From Brachypterus glaber (Eukaryota; Arthropoda; Insecta; Coleoptera; Kateretidae): a stretch of DNA of 64,000 nucleotides. Below are positions 1-10,730 of this stretch, piece after piece; position 1 is the first letter of the stretch, and every line of letters begins with the position of its first letter. The stretch covers positions 8,720,319 through 8,784,318 of the forward strand of contig OY294054.1 of assembly GCA_958510825.1 (NCBI GenBank), given 5' to 3'. A program made the translations under genes and the position numbers. The notes below the pieces were generated by a model. It saw only the letters and a list, made by a program, of their open reading frames with translations. It did no database searches and was not told where the DNA came from.

Positions 1-207
1 CCAATTCTCTAAGTATAAAATTATATTCGTCTTTTTAATCGAGTATAACTTTTGGTATTTTGAGAAATTATATTGACAAGTAATGACATTTTGTCACAAA
101 TGGTTTTAAACAAGAACATTTTATGTGCAGTCAAATTATTTGCTCGCAAGTGTACTCTTAGGGTTTCACGAGAATAAAAAAATCGAAGTTTCTAGTCTTG
201 TCGCGAT

Positions 208-245
<38 letters not shown>

Positions 246-2067
246 GGTCTTTATTGCCATAGGGTTAATTGTACATGAATATAAAATTTCTAAAATCAAA
301 ATATAGCAAAGGGCGAAGTTCAGCAAGCTGTTCTTCCACTTAACCCTAAAATTCCTATACCTAACTACATGTTAAAAATAAATAAAAAATAGAAATATAT
401 ATTAATAATTTTGAATTCAAAATATTAATTTTAACCCAGCCAACGTTGCTCAATGTTATTAAATATATATTAAACATATATTACAATATCACTAAATAAC
501 ATTCTTCTTCAATTTGCTTTGTATTTGCTTACAGAGTATTGCTTCATTTCCTCTAAAGTCGTATTGTATATCTTACAGACATTATATGAAAAAGATCTCT
601 CAAAGAAGCTAGTTTTATGAGTAGGGCATGTTATTAAATATCAAGGTAAGAGTTTAATTTAAAAAATCAAGTCAAGAATCTTGATCAATAATCGATATTT
701 TTTGACTCTTGATTACATTGTTGTACTTTTCCAACACGTACCACCTAAAAATTTTAATGCAGTTCTTTCTATGGAAATAAAGATTTATTTTCAATAATAA
801 AAACTTGTCTGGCCTACTATGGGGATGTTTCGAAGCGTAACACTAAAGAATGTTTAATGTCCAGAGTCTTAAAAATCGAGATTGTTTTTGTTTATGTCTC
901 TGATTAAAACCTATAAATAGGTACATCAAAATCTATATACCTTTTAGTTCGTGATAACATAACTTTCTGAAGTACTGATATCCTGTGTTGACGATGTTGG
1001 TCGAATAGTATATAAATAGGAACAAAGCCATTTATCTAAAATTAAATATTGCATGAAACTGAAATAATTAAACGAAACGGCTTGTCGGATGTTATGTGTT
1101 TGTATACACACAAAAAAGGAATTGCTTAAATCAAGCATATATTATTTAAACCAAGTAAGACTTACATTTACATAGAAAAAAGTTCAGCACATTTGCTGAA
1201 AAATATTTTAGTAATCATTACCAAAAATTTAGCAATATTTACTCAAAGTTTCTATTTTTGATGCTCAGAACGTGACATTTTCTCTTTAATTGAAATTTTC
1301 TTGAAAAGGGTTAACCCCACGTTGTGCCATAAAGTACTTCTTTTATGTATTTTTATCTAAATGATATAATGTCAAAAAAACTACAGACATAAAAGTTTGA
1401 GACAAAAAAGTGACAACGGTTTCTTGGTTAAAGTTACCAAATAGGTAAAAATTACATGTATGTATTATTTAGTTTAAGATTTTCCAGAGATATTTAATAA
1501 AAATGCTATTTAGACTACAGACTCTAAGATGGTCCGTAACTACCTTAGGACGCATGTCCAGACCCACCTTTTTGAACTTTTTTCATATTTTTGGAGGTAT
1601 AATTAAACGTTTTTCCTCTATATTATAATACTCTGAAGTTGGGTGAAATGTGTAGTTTTAAAGTCCAAAGTTAAAGTGAAAAAAAAACTTTACTGTAAAA
1701 TTTTAATTTAACATTTTTTTTAATTCTGCTATCAACCAGGAAATATTTTTTACAGTCTAGAAACGTTAGTATGCATTGCAATAATAACTGTCTTAACGAA
1801 TAGCTTTTTCTATAATTTATAGAAAAGATAAATTCTGAATCAAGTCAGGAGACACAACACACACTTTACTACGGTTCCGGTGTCCAGCAGGAGAACTGCA
1901 CGTGTGTAAACTGTACAAGTGCTCATTTCCTGCAAAACGGATATTTCTAAGACTATATGGCCGGAATTTTATTAGTCCACGAGCTCAATAGATCGTAATT
2001 AAAAATAACCCATTCATTAGAAGTTTTCGTCACAACAAAATCAATCGCACAAGAAGAGGGAAGAATG
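1..2067. other. AT-rich non-coding region with a (TAA)n microsatellite
   Basis: No coding region is recognised here. A trinucleotide (TAA/ATA) microsatellite runs from about 208 to 244. A small imperfect inverted repeat around TCAAGTCAA / TTGACTCTTGA lies at about 665-712. Open frames of 60-70 codons in the region lack any recognisable motif. Confidence 0.6.
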
Positions 2068-2213
2068 GTATTTTACCCCCTAAAAGGCGAGAGGTAGTTT
2101 TCGTGAAAATTGGTATATTTTTAAGGTTGCTAAAAGTAAATAATAATAATAATAAAAAAAATCCATTTTAAGCTCGGAGGTGTAAAATGGGAAAGCTCTT
2201 TTACTGGGCAGTG
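2068..2213 (+). repeat. Truncated copy of the composite minisatellite/TIR family (right end)
   Basis: One unit of the G-rich tandem repeat is seen, including the core AGTTTTCGTGAAAATTGGTA followed by AAGGTTGCTAAAAGTAAAT. It is followed by the family's right terminus GGGAAAGCTCTTTTACTGGG, then CAGTG and TATT. The same terminus occurs at 7421, 13862 and 28091 and, inverted, at 12752. This copy has lost its left part. Confidence 0.75.
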
Positions 2214-2519
2214 TATTTTTTATTTACTCGTTAAATGTAGGATGATAAAATCATATAATATACTTAATAGCTAGCTGTTTAGCGGTTTTTAAGACAATTA
2301 AGTTTAAAAAATAAAGTTGCTAATTTCAATATTTTTTTTTAATTGCTTTCTCATTTTGAAAATTTTCAAAAATTCGGAAAGCCTTATATTCGTGCAAAAT
2401 TTTTTTTGCGTATTAATATATTATAAATATATAAATGAATTTCAAGCAAAAAGAAAATTGTCGGTCGATCGGTCGATCAAGCGATCGGTCTGTCCGGGAA
2501 ATCTTGTGGGCACGATATC

Positions 2520-2534
2520 ATATTCAAGATGGCC
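2520..2534 (+). promoter_or_regulatory. YY1/TISU-like start element at the LINE 5' end
   Basis: The first bases of the LINE read ATATTCAAGATGGCCGG. The CAAGATGGC core is the YY1 site consensus and also fits the TISU initiator consensus SAASATGGCGGC at 10 of 12 positions, with the ORF1 ATG inside it. The leader upstream of ATG is about nine bases. Confidence 0.5.
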
Positions 2535-3464
2535 GGCGGGACGAGTCCAGGTGTTGACACGTCCGCTGGAAAAAACGAAAATCTTTTGAATATTAAGTTG
2601 TGCAAATATTGTAAACGGCAAATAGTACGAGATAAACTAGCGTGCAAAAAGTGTAAAAGTGTTTTCCATCCAGGATGCATAAAACCGGCCAACTTGGCGA
2701 AAAACAGCGAATGTCAGCATGTTGCTGAAGAAATTAGTGAAATACCGTGTTCTACACCTGAAACGGGTAACATCTTAGATAACTTATTATTTCAAGAAAT
2801 AATAAGCAAAAATAAAATACTCATGGAATTTAATAATACCCTACAGGAGAAAATTGCTTTCCTTGAAGAAAAAATTTGTAAGTTGGAAAAAAAACATACG
2901 AAAAACAATCAGGTAAACAATGAAAATAACCAGCGCATTCAACAACAGATGACGCTTACAATACCTTCATATTCTGCGACGGTTGAATCCGACAAAAATA
3001 CTAATAATGATACAGCTTCGAACTCCAAGAGGGCACCACCAGTTCAACCGAAAACGCCACCAGTTCAACCGAAAACTGTTTTACCGGCCGTGGAGGATAA
3101 ACAACCTGATGACTTTAAAACAGTCACTTATAAAAAGCCACGAAAACCCAAAATTTTAGGTAGTAACACTAATTCAAATCTAAAAGGAGTAGAAAAAATG
3201 CAATCAGTTTACGTAAGCAGGATAGATTCTAAGAGCACGATCGAATCAATGAGTGCCCACTTACAGGAAAATGAAATTACGCATTTTGAGGTTAAGATCG
3301 GTTTTTCAAAACACCCCGAAATATACAAGTCCTACATTATCACCGTTCCATCAAACCTATTAGAAAAAGTAAAACAACCTAGCTTGTGGCCGGAGGGGGC
3401 AAACATTAGCCATTTTCTGTACCGCCTTGCGAAAATGAAAGAAAAACAGGTATCGGAGGATTAA
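2529..3464 (+). CDS. LINE ORF1 protein with PHD-type zinc finger and coiled coil
   Basis: This is a 311-aa nucleic-acid-binding ORF1 protein, expected to coat the LINE RNA in a ribonucleoprotein particle. Residues about 23-50 have a cysteine/histidine pattern (CKYC, then about ten residues, CKKC, four residues, HPGC) typical of PHD fingers in CR1/L2-group ORF1 proteins. Residues about 88-130 are rich in I, L, K and E with heptad spacing and probably form a coiled coil for oligomerisation. A low-complexity segment (about 140-200) includes two tandem PPVQPKT repeats. The C-terminal ~100 residues (from about MQSVYVSRI) look like a compact alpha/beta domain, perhaps RRM-like. The start ATG has A at -3 and lies within CAAGATGGCCG, only about nine bases from the element's 5' end. 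The stop is followed by ORF2 in the -1 frame. Confidence 0.85.
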   Translation: MAGGTSPGVDTSAGKNENLLNIKLCKYCKRQIVRDKLACKKCKSVFHPGCIKPANLAKNSECQHVAEEISEIPCSTPETGNILDNLLFQEIISKNKILMEFNNTLQEKIAFLEEKICKLEKKHTKNNQVNNENNQRIQQQMTLTIPSYSATVESDKNTNNDTASNSKRAPPVQPKTPPVQPKTVLPAVEDKQPDDFKTVTYKKPRKPKILGSNTNSNLKGVEKMQSVYVSRIDSKSTIESMSAHLQENEITHFEVKIGFSKHPEIYKSYIITVPSNLLEKVKQPSLWPEGANISHFLYRLAKMKEKQVSED

Positions 3465-6253
3465 ACTTAAATACCAGCATTATACACTACAATATACAGT
3501 CAATAGGGAACAGCGTGGACAAACTCAATGTGTTACTGAATGAAAATAATAACTGTTTATGTTTATGCATCTCTGAACACTGGAAGTCCAGCGATCAACT
3601 AACATCATATAACATAAAGGGATATACACTATTGTCATCATTTTGTAGAGGGGCTGGTGAACATGGGGGTTCAGCTATCTACTGTAGAAACGACATTATA
3701 GGAAAGGATCGCCAAGATATAGTGCAGCTCTCAGAATGTGGTAATTTTGAGTTTGCAGCGGTGGAGTTCAATATTTGTGAAGTGAAGTATGTTACAATGT
3801 GTGTATACAGGACACCTGATACGGATGTCGAAGCCTTTTTTGAGAAATTGGAGAGGGCACTGAATATTCTTAGTAGTGAAGATTGTATGTTATTCATCGC
3901 AGGTGACTTTAACATTGACTTAAAGGTAAAATACAACCATTCTATACATCTTTTAACTTTAATGAACTCATTTAATTTAAAACAGAGTATTTTTGATTAT
4001 ACGCGAATAACGCCAACTTCTAAAAAATGTATAGACAATATTTTCACAAACATTGAAACCTTCGAGGGGAAAAATATAAATTATCAGATCTCAGACCACA
4101 TTGGTCAAAAACTTGATATTAGTATTAATAAAAAACAGGATAACTTCTATACCAAAAGAGATTATACATTAGAAAATAAAATAAGATTTTTAAGTAATTT
4201 GCGCCAGCAAAACTGGGATTCGGTGTATTCTTGTGATGTAACTGATGTAAATACTCAATTTAAGAATTTTATGAATGTGTTTGTCCCCATTTTTAATGAG
4301 TCTTTTAAAAAGCGTACATGTAAAAAAACAACAAAAAAAATAAATTATAATTCACAGGAAATTAGTGAGTGTAAAACCCGGCTAGATATTTTGTATACAT
4401 TAAAAAGTGTTGATGGTAGATATACAAATGAATATAATAGAGTTAAAAAATACTATAATAGTTTACTTATTAATTATAGGAAAAACATGTATTCTACCCA
4501 AATCAATAGGTCAGGTAATAAAAGTAAAACCGTCTGGAGCGTTATTAAGGACATAAAAGGGGATAAAAAATCAAATAAAGCCCAAATAACCGGAAATCCT
4601 GTCAACGTCGCAAATGATATCAATGGTTTTTTTGCAAATACAGCTAAAAATCTCATTGAGAACCTAGAACCTGTAGATTTTTCTTCTGATTTAGACAATA
4701 ACCCTAGCTCAATTTTTATTACACCAGTTTTGAGTTCGGAGATTGTCGATATTTTGGGAAATCTAAAAAACAAGTGGAGCAGTGGTCTTGACGAGATTCC
4801 TGTTACCATTATTAAACTATGTGCTTTAGAAATTTGCGAGCCGTTGGCTTTTGTCGTGAACAATTCTTTGGTGCATGGGGTATTTCCTGAAGACTTGAAG
4901 GTAGCGTTAATCAAACCCATTCATAAAAAAGGTGATCCAACGATTATAAATAACTATAGGCCAATTAGCTTGCTGTCAGCATTTTCCAAAGTTTTCGAAA
5001 CCGCAATGGCTTCCAGAATACTGCAATTCTTCGAAGTACATAACCTCCTTAGCGACAGTCAACACGGCTACATCAAAAACCGATCAACTAACACTGCGGT
5101 GCACGATTTTACTCATAGGATACTCTCTGGCTTCGAGGAAATGGAGTATATTATTGGTCTATTTTTAGACCTAACTAAGGCCTATGAGTCAATAGACCAT
5201 AATATCCTGTTTAGGAAGCTGGAGAAGTATGGTGTGAGGGGTTGTGCTTTGCAGTGGATCAAATCATATCTGGAAAGAAGATCACAAAGAGTTGCTGTCG
5301 ATCAGGATGGTAAATGTTTCTTGTCAGATTTAATTTTTATTGAAAACTTGGGAATTGCACAGGGCAGTATAATTGGTCCTTTACTATTTATAATTTTTAT
5401 GAATGATATTATTACGTGCATCACTTTTTTAAACTGCAGTCTGGTTAACTTTGCTGATGATACTAACCTCCTGGTAAAAGCAAAGAATTACCAAGAACTA
5501 TTGCGCTTGCTTGAAACGTGTATCAAAAATCTCCTACACTGGCTGCAAAAAAATAAGTTACTCCTAAATAAGGAAAAAACTAACATTATAATGTTCAAGA
5601 CCTCAAGGTCCAATTTCGTTACCCCCGAAGTTGTACCATTCGATAACATGTTATTAAGCACTACAGATAACACAAAATTTTTGGGCTTAGTTCTGGATGA
5701 AAATTTACACTGGGACTTGCACACAGAACATTTAGGTAAAAAATTAAATTCAACACAGTATTCCTTACGAGTGTTAAAGTCTTATGTAAATTTTCAAACA
5801 TTAAAAGCTGTTTACTACTCAAACTTTCAGTCTGTTCTGAGGTATGGTATAATTTTCTGGGGGCAGAGTACACATGCACCGGATTTGTTCACGATCCAGA
5901 AGCGGACGCTTCGTACAATTTTAGGTTTAGGTTACAATGAATCTTGTAGAGGCCACTTTAAGAACAATAACATATTGACATTGACAGGCTTATACTTGTA
6001 TGAGCTTCTCGTGTTTATTTTCAAAAATAAATCGCTATTTCAGCCTCTGAGGTCCAACAGGCGTCTTGAATATAATTTTCCAAGACATAGGCTTGCGCAA
6101 TTTGAAAAAGGCTCCTTTTATGCTGCAATAAGTGTCTTCAATCAATTACCAGAAGATATAAAAACGGTAACGAACTTTAACATGTACAAAAGACGTATTT
6201 TAACATTTTTAATAAATTTAGAACCTTATAAAATATCTGCCTATTTTAACTAA
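3410..6253 (+). CDS. LINE ORF2 polyprotein: APE endonuclease and reverse transcriptase
   Basis: This is the replication enzyme for target-primed reverse transcription. The frame opens at 3410 after a TAG, overlaps ORF1 by 55 nt in the -1 frame, and has no ATG before the endonuclease core, although homologous sequence (HYNIQSIG) is already present near 3485. A GTG at 3515 is not a likely eukaryotic start. Endonuclease motifs in order are N in YNIQS, E in ISEHW, D and N in AGDFNID, D in CIDNIF, and SDH. Reverse-transcriptase motifs include NNYRPISLLS, FLDLTKAYESIDH, the GIAQGSIIGPLLF box and the catalytic FADD. There is no RNase H domain after the RT thumb region, as is usual for CR1-type LINEs. 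No frameshift or stop interrupts it. Confidence 0.88.
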   Translation, partial: PFSVPPCENERKTGIGGLNLNTSIIHYNIQSIGNSVDKLNVLLNENNNCLCLCISEHWKSSDQLTSYNIKGYTLLSSFCRGAGEHGGSAIYCRNDIIGKDRQDIVQLSECGNFEFAAVEFNICEVKYVTMCVYRTPDTDVEAFFEKLERALNILSSEDCMLFIAGDFNIDLKVKYNHSIHLLTLMNSFNLKQSIFDYTRITPTSKKCIDNIFTNIETFEGKNINYQISDHIGQKLDISINKKQDNFYTKRDYTLENKIRFLSNLRQQNWDSVYSCDVTDVNTQFKNFMNVFVPIFNESFKKRTCKKTTKKINYNSQEISECKTRLDILYTLKSVDGRYTNEYNRVKKYYNSLLINYRKNMYSTQINRSGNKSKTVWSVIKDIKGDKKSNKAQITGNPVNVANDINGFFANTAKNLIENLEPVDFSSDLDNNPSSIFITPVLSSEIVDILGNLKNKWSSGLDEIPVTIIKLCALEICEPLAFVVNNSLVHGVFPEDLKVALIKPIHKKGDPTIINNYRPISLLSAFSKVFETAMASRILQFFEVHNLLSDSQHGYIKNRSTNTAVHDFTHRILSGFEEMEYIIGLFLDLTKAYESIDHNILFRKLEKYGVRGCALQWIKSYLERRSQRVAVDQDGKCFLSDLIFIENLGIAQGSIIGPLLFIIFMNDIITCITFLNCSLVNFADDTNLLVKAKNYQELLRLLETCIKNLLHWLQKNKLLLNKEKTNIIMFKTSRSNFVTPEVVPFDNMLLSTTDNTKFLGLVLDENLHWDLHTEHLGKKLNSTQYSLRVLKSYVNFQTLKAVYYSNFQSVLRYGIIFWGQSTHAPDLFTIQKRTLRTILGLGYNESCRGHFKNNNILTLTGLYLYELLVFIFKNKSLFQPLRSNRRLEYNFPRHRLAQFEKGSFYAAISVFNQLPEDIKTVTNFNMYKRRILTFLINLEPYKISAYFN

Positions 6254-7498
6254 ATTTGTAATTGAATTTTTATACTTTACAGGTAATTTTTATTTTTGTA
6301 TTTTTTAAGACAAGTTTCATGTTCATGATTGTCTATACATTGTTTTGTGTACTCATTCATAATTATTGAAATAAACGTATTATTTATTTATTTATTTATT
6401 TATTTATCCTAAAAACGCTTTAAGCTAGATACTTGAAATTTGGCATATGTTACCAAAAGTTCTCGCTCGGGATTGTTTTTGGTGAACATTGGGGTGAAAC
6501 AATACATTTTTTTTACAAAAATTTGAAAATTGCTATATAGGGATTTTTAAGGTTGCTGAAATTGAATCTGATAATATAAACTCCACTCCGCAGGGGTGAG
6601 GGGGTAAATATTTTTAAACATTTTCTTCAAAATTGGTATATTGGGGTTTTTGGGGAATATGAATCTGATAATTTTTTTTTTCTAATTTCCCCCCTTAAGG
6701 GGTGGGGTGTAGTTTTCATGAAAACTGGTATATTGTGGTTTTTGAGGTTGCTGAAAGTGAATCCGATAATAAAAAAATTCTCAATCCACCCCCTGAGGGG
6801 TGGGGGGTAGTTTTCTTGAAAATTGGTATAATGGGGTTTTTGAGGTTGCTGAAAGTGAATCTAATTATAAAAAATTCTAACTCCACTCTGAAAGGGACGG
6901 GGGTAGTTTTCATGAAAACTGGTATATTGCGGTTTTTCAGGTTGCTGAAAGTGAATCTGATAATAAAAAAATTCTTACTCCATCCCCTGAGGTACAGGGG
7001 TTAGTTTTCTTGAAAATTTATATATTGACGTTTTTGAGGTAGCTAAAACTGAATCTTAAAATAATTTTTTTCTAATTTCATCCCCTGAGGGGTGGGGGGT
7101 AGTTTTTGTGAAAATTAGTATATTGGACTTTTTAAGGTTGCTGAAAGAGAATCTGATAATAAAATAATTCCAAACTCCACCCCCTCAGGGCCTTAGGCCT
7201 GAGGGGCTGGTAGTTTTAGTGAAAATTGGTGTATTGGGGTTTTTGAGGTTGCTGAAAGTGAATCTGATAATAAAAAAAATTCTAACTTTAGTCCTAAGAG
7301 GGGGGGGGTAGTATTTGTGGAATTTAGTATAATTTTAAGGTTGCTAAAAGTAAATCTGATAATAAAAAATCCATTTTATTTTAGGTGAAAAATGGGAAAG
7401 CTCTTTTACTGGGCAGTGTATTGTTATACTATTCACAGCGCCTGCGTTAGAATAGTATTAGGGAACGTTCAAGTATTACGTACCGCAAAATTTAGATC

Positions 7499-7742
7499 AA
7501 AGTAACTTTTTTAGAAAAATATACTTATTATAAGGATTATACCGAGAATTATAGCAATTTTAAAAGTAATCCCCTCAAAAACAAAAAAAGTTATAGGGGG
7601 TTTTAAAAAAATCGAAAAAAGCTGAAAGAAATTTCCGGTTAACGTAACTTTTTTAGGAAATATTACTTTTACTATAAGGATCAATTTTACAAATTTTAAA
7701 AGTAATTCCCCTAAAAACAATAAAGTTATGGGGGGTTAAAAT
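7499..7742. repeat. Two tandem copies of a ~138-bp repeat
   Basis: Copy 1 (about 7499-7605) and copy 2 (about 7637-7742) share GTAACTTTTTTAG, ACTATAAGGAT-like, TTTTAAAAGTAAT and CCCCTAAAAACAA segments in the same order. A diverged inverted relative lies at about 45711-45850. The 69-codon frame on the minus strand here is repeat-derived and not believed to be a gene. Confidence 0.6.
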
Positions 7743-8655
7743 TTATAAAAAATAAATAAAAAATATAATTTTGATTCTTTTTTTATTTTGATTATTTTTT
7801 TATGAAAAAATGTTTTTTTGTTTTTCGCAAAAAGAAAATGAAAAAGTATTTTTTTTAGAATTTTGTTTAAAACATTTATAAAAAAAAATATTTTTTTTCT
7901 AAATTAATTTTTCTTTTAATTTTTTTTTCTGAAAAAAAATATTTAACTGTCATGACATCGATAAAAATAATCTTGGTCTACTTGATAAATATGTTCTACT
8001 ATAACAAGAGTAAATTAAAGTAGTATCTCAACTAAAAACTTAGTTGTGGCCATAACTCAGAGACAAAGCATCTTAGACAATATGTGTATATGAACTTTTC
8101 TGATTGATTTGGTGAGTACAATATTGCCATGTATAGCCAGCCCATCCTTTTGTTACACCATCTATATGAAGCAGGTGAAATTTTCGTAGTCGAGATTTTT
8201 GACACCTCGGCTTTTTCGACATCAAAATAACAAAATTTTACAAAGATTTTTTAATAAGCAATCTAGTTTTTTATACAATACTGTTTCCCGGCCTAAAGCC
8301 TAAAAGTGAAAATTAGTGAATTGACTTTAATAACATTGAGTACACGTGTAATCCGATTATAGTAAATTCACTATACATATTTTTCTATAAAATTTATATT
8401 TTGTCCCAGATTTGCTTATTATTGCCCATTGATTAACTATTGTGTTAAATTTACAGTTGTTACTTAATATATGGTATATAAAAATACCTATATCTAGTGA
8501 TATTTACCTGCCTTTCGGCTTTAATAAATCTCTTGATTTTTTTATTAGGGTAATTATAAAAATATACATGGCCCCATTAGAAGCATGAAAATTCGACCTT
8601 TGGGTGTAATAATGCAATAAAGGTAAGGACGTTTGTCGTTCTTTTTTTGAGGGAA
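7743..8655. other. A/T homopolymer-rich non-coding region
   Basis: About 7760-7960 consists of long A and T runs. The remainder is AT-rich with no recognisable repeat or coding signal. Confidence 0.5.
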
Positions 8656-8659
8656 ACTA

Positions 8660-8725
8660 ACCATGAAGGTATTTAATGCTTCGAATTATATAGTATACTT
8701 CACACAGAATAGTATATTCTATAAC
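8660..8725 (+). repeat. Dispersed AATGCTTCG...AGTATAC repeat, copy 1
   Basis: TTTAATGCTTCG is followed by ATAGTATACTTCACACAGAATAGTATATTC. This matches the pattern seen at 20380-20415, 22835-22880 (inverted), 45500-45555 and 63560-63610. Confidence 0.55.
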
Positions 8726-9676
8726 TAGTATGGAATAGACAATATTCAAACCAGCTGGTAGGCGAGTATGACGGTCCCGCGAGCGCGGAATGACTATTCC
8801 ATACGTGTTGTAGACTATACTTTTTCTTCGACTGCAAATATGAAACACTGTATGGCTTTAAACTGCGGAAAAGGTTAAAAACAATGTTTTTTGTGATTCG
8901 ACATTGTAAATGCAACAAAACACATATTTTTAAATAAACCAATTAATGTTATTTAATAATTTTATCAAATCAGTACTTAAAAAATATTTTTATTTAATTT
9001 TAGCACATATTTACAAATTATAATGTAAAAGTTGAAGGTTATGTCAGATTGTTGTGACAGATATCAGGTTTAAATATTTAACAATAGATGGAGCAGTTTT
9101 AATTTTTTGAACTAAATTGATAAAAAACTGGTCAAATATTAAGAAAAACTAATAAACTTTATGTAATTTTAACTCAAAACTTTAAATTGCATTAAATTAT
9201 TCAATGTTTCATGGTAAAATATATACATTTTGGCTAATTTTGCTACAGATGGCACTTCATGTGCTCATTCTAACACTTGATATGGAATATTCATACCGTA
9301 TCTAGAGCTAGAATTTATTCAGGGTTTGAAAAATGTGTGTATTTACTTACATTCTAAAGCAGTCGTAGAAAAATATCGTTACCGTAGTGAATACTAAACG
9401 ATTGTGCCTGTTTGTAACTTCTCGCAAATTATTTATTGAATACAAGTTATTACAGTAGACCCAATCCGTGCAGATTCAGGCCAAGTTGAATGCACTATAG
9501 TGAAGGATTTGGCTGAAATTTCGGATGCTTTTCCTTAAGTGGAATAGAAGAATATATCTTGGAGGGTTTTGCTCAACAATCTTTTTTCCAGAGATTTAAT
9601 TTTTTTTTAACTTTCCATAAAAAATTATTTTTGTAAAAAGTTGATTTTCTCGTGGAATAACTTTAATACTAATTGA
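8726..9676. other. AT-rich non-coding region with a solitary MITE end
   Basis: No gene is seen. Around 9380-9405 the segment CGTTACCGTAGTGAATACTA matches the terminal repeat of the small TIR element at 63672-63872, so a degenerate copy probably lies at about 9360-9475. Confidence 0.45.
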
Positions 9677-10474
9677 GTTTTCACTATTAAAAAGGGCATA
9701 CTTTTCTTATACGTTACTCATAACTTGAAACTATCTTGTTGTTACAATAATGAGTTAAGTCAAATTAACTTTGAATTCATATTCCTCAAAAACCCAATTT
9801 TTAATTTTATGGTATACTCTTAAATGTGTCTCCATTCCATAGCAATAATCGCTAGAATACTTTTCTGTGGTATATTTTTTTAACAGTTCAAATATTGCCA
9901 ATAGGCGAAATTTTAAACAATTTTTTGCAATAAACCAAAATTTTAAAGACAAAATATTAACTAAAATAAATATTTATTGATAATGATTTTTAATAAAAAT
10001 TTAATCTATATATTATAAACAGTGCTTTCCAAAAGTCACACCCCCTCCCTATTAACTTACCAATAAAATCGTTTAAAAGTTAACAGGGAAAGAGTGTGAA
10101 TTTTGGACCTCACAGTACATAATATGTAGTTTAAAATTTTATTAAAAGTCATTATCAATAAATATTTATTATAAATATTTATTTTAATTAATATTTTGTC
10201 TTTAAAATTTTGGTTTCATGCGAAAAATTGCTTAAAATTTCGCGTATTGGCAATATATGAAGTTATAAAAAAATTATATCAGCGATTATTGCTAGTAATG
10301 TAGACACATTTAGCAATATACCCTGAATTTATTAAACAAATAAAAGTGGGAGTTTTGAGGAATATGACTTTAAAGACTTTAAAATTAATTGTACTTACCT
10401 CAGTATTGCAAGAACAAAATAGTTTCAAGTTATGAGTAAGGTATAAGAAAAGTATTCCCTTTTAACAGTGAAAA
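9677..10474. mobile_element. Foldback element A, ~385-bp inverted arms
   Basis: The left arm (9677-10060) and right arm (10073-10474) are reverse complements over nearly their whole length. Examples are TTACTCATAACTTGAAACTA against TAGTTTCAAGTTATGAGTAA, and CTATTAACTT against AAGTTAACAG at the centre. The loop is only about 12 nt. The arms differ by scattered substitutions and indels, so the element is not recent. No transposase is present. Transcription across it would give a very long hairpin. Confidence 0.82.
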
Positions 10475-10730
10475 TCTTTTACACACAGTTTATCATTGTT
10501 GTATATCTCTAGATATGTATGTAAACGTAACCCAACTTTTTTTTAATCGCCGTTTTACGTTGGTTATTTCGCACGTTATGTGTTTTTATTACAAATGAGG
10601 GCAAATGTGGCCCCCATTAAAACAGGAAGAATACATTTCTGACTAAAAAGTTACCCTAAAAACCTCAACATTGCACTGTGCACACACTGTATGTACGACT
10701 ACTACCACTAGTACTAACTAGGATTTCTTG

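Larger units (their letters stand above)
2520..6404 (+). mobile_element. Full-length CR1-group non-LTR retrotransposon (LINE)
   Basis: The element consists of a 9-nt leader, ORF1 (2529-3464), ORF2 (open 3410-6253), a roughly 150-nt 3' UTR with AATAAA near 6370, and a (TTTA)n tail at about 6380-6404. The tetranucleotide TATC at 2516-2519 and 6405-6408 is a plausible short target duplication, ambiguous because the tail is T/A rich. The flanks join to match the uninterrupted relative near 27412-27440. Both frames are free of internal stops, so the copy looks young and possibly competent. Family knowledge: CR1-group elements (CR1, Daphne, Rex1 and relatives) often carry an ORF1 with a PHD finger and end in short tandem repeats. 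The exact clade is not resolved. Confidence 0.88.
2460..7421 (+). mobile_element. Composite minisatellite/TIR family, copy interrupted by a LINE
   Basis: The left part is a short GGTCGATC-type tandem repeat followed by the conserved phrase GAAATCTTGTGGGCACGATA, ending at 2519. The rest resumes at 6405 with AACGCTTTAAGCTAGA, and then carries about eight to nine tandem copies (6530-7370) of a roughly 95-bp unit containing GTTTTTGAGGTTGCTGAAAG and a CCACCCCCTGAGGGGTGGGG-like palindrome. It ends in TTTTACTGGGCAGTG followed by TATT. The relative at 27374-28091 carries left, tandem and right parts contiguously, so the intervening 3.9 kb is an insertion. No open frame belongs to this element. The class is uncertain: it could be a TA-target TIR/foldback element or a Helentron-like element with internal repeats. 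Confidence 0.75.

Noticed and set aside
6702..7004. 100-codon plus-strand frame with internal repeats (GVVF-KIGI-LRLLKVNLIIKN)
   Set aside because: It is a translation of the ~95-bp tandem repeat; the frame is maintained only because unit lengths happen to be near multiples of three, and it is broken in other copies.
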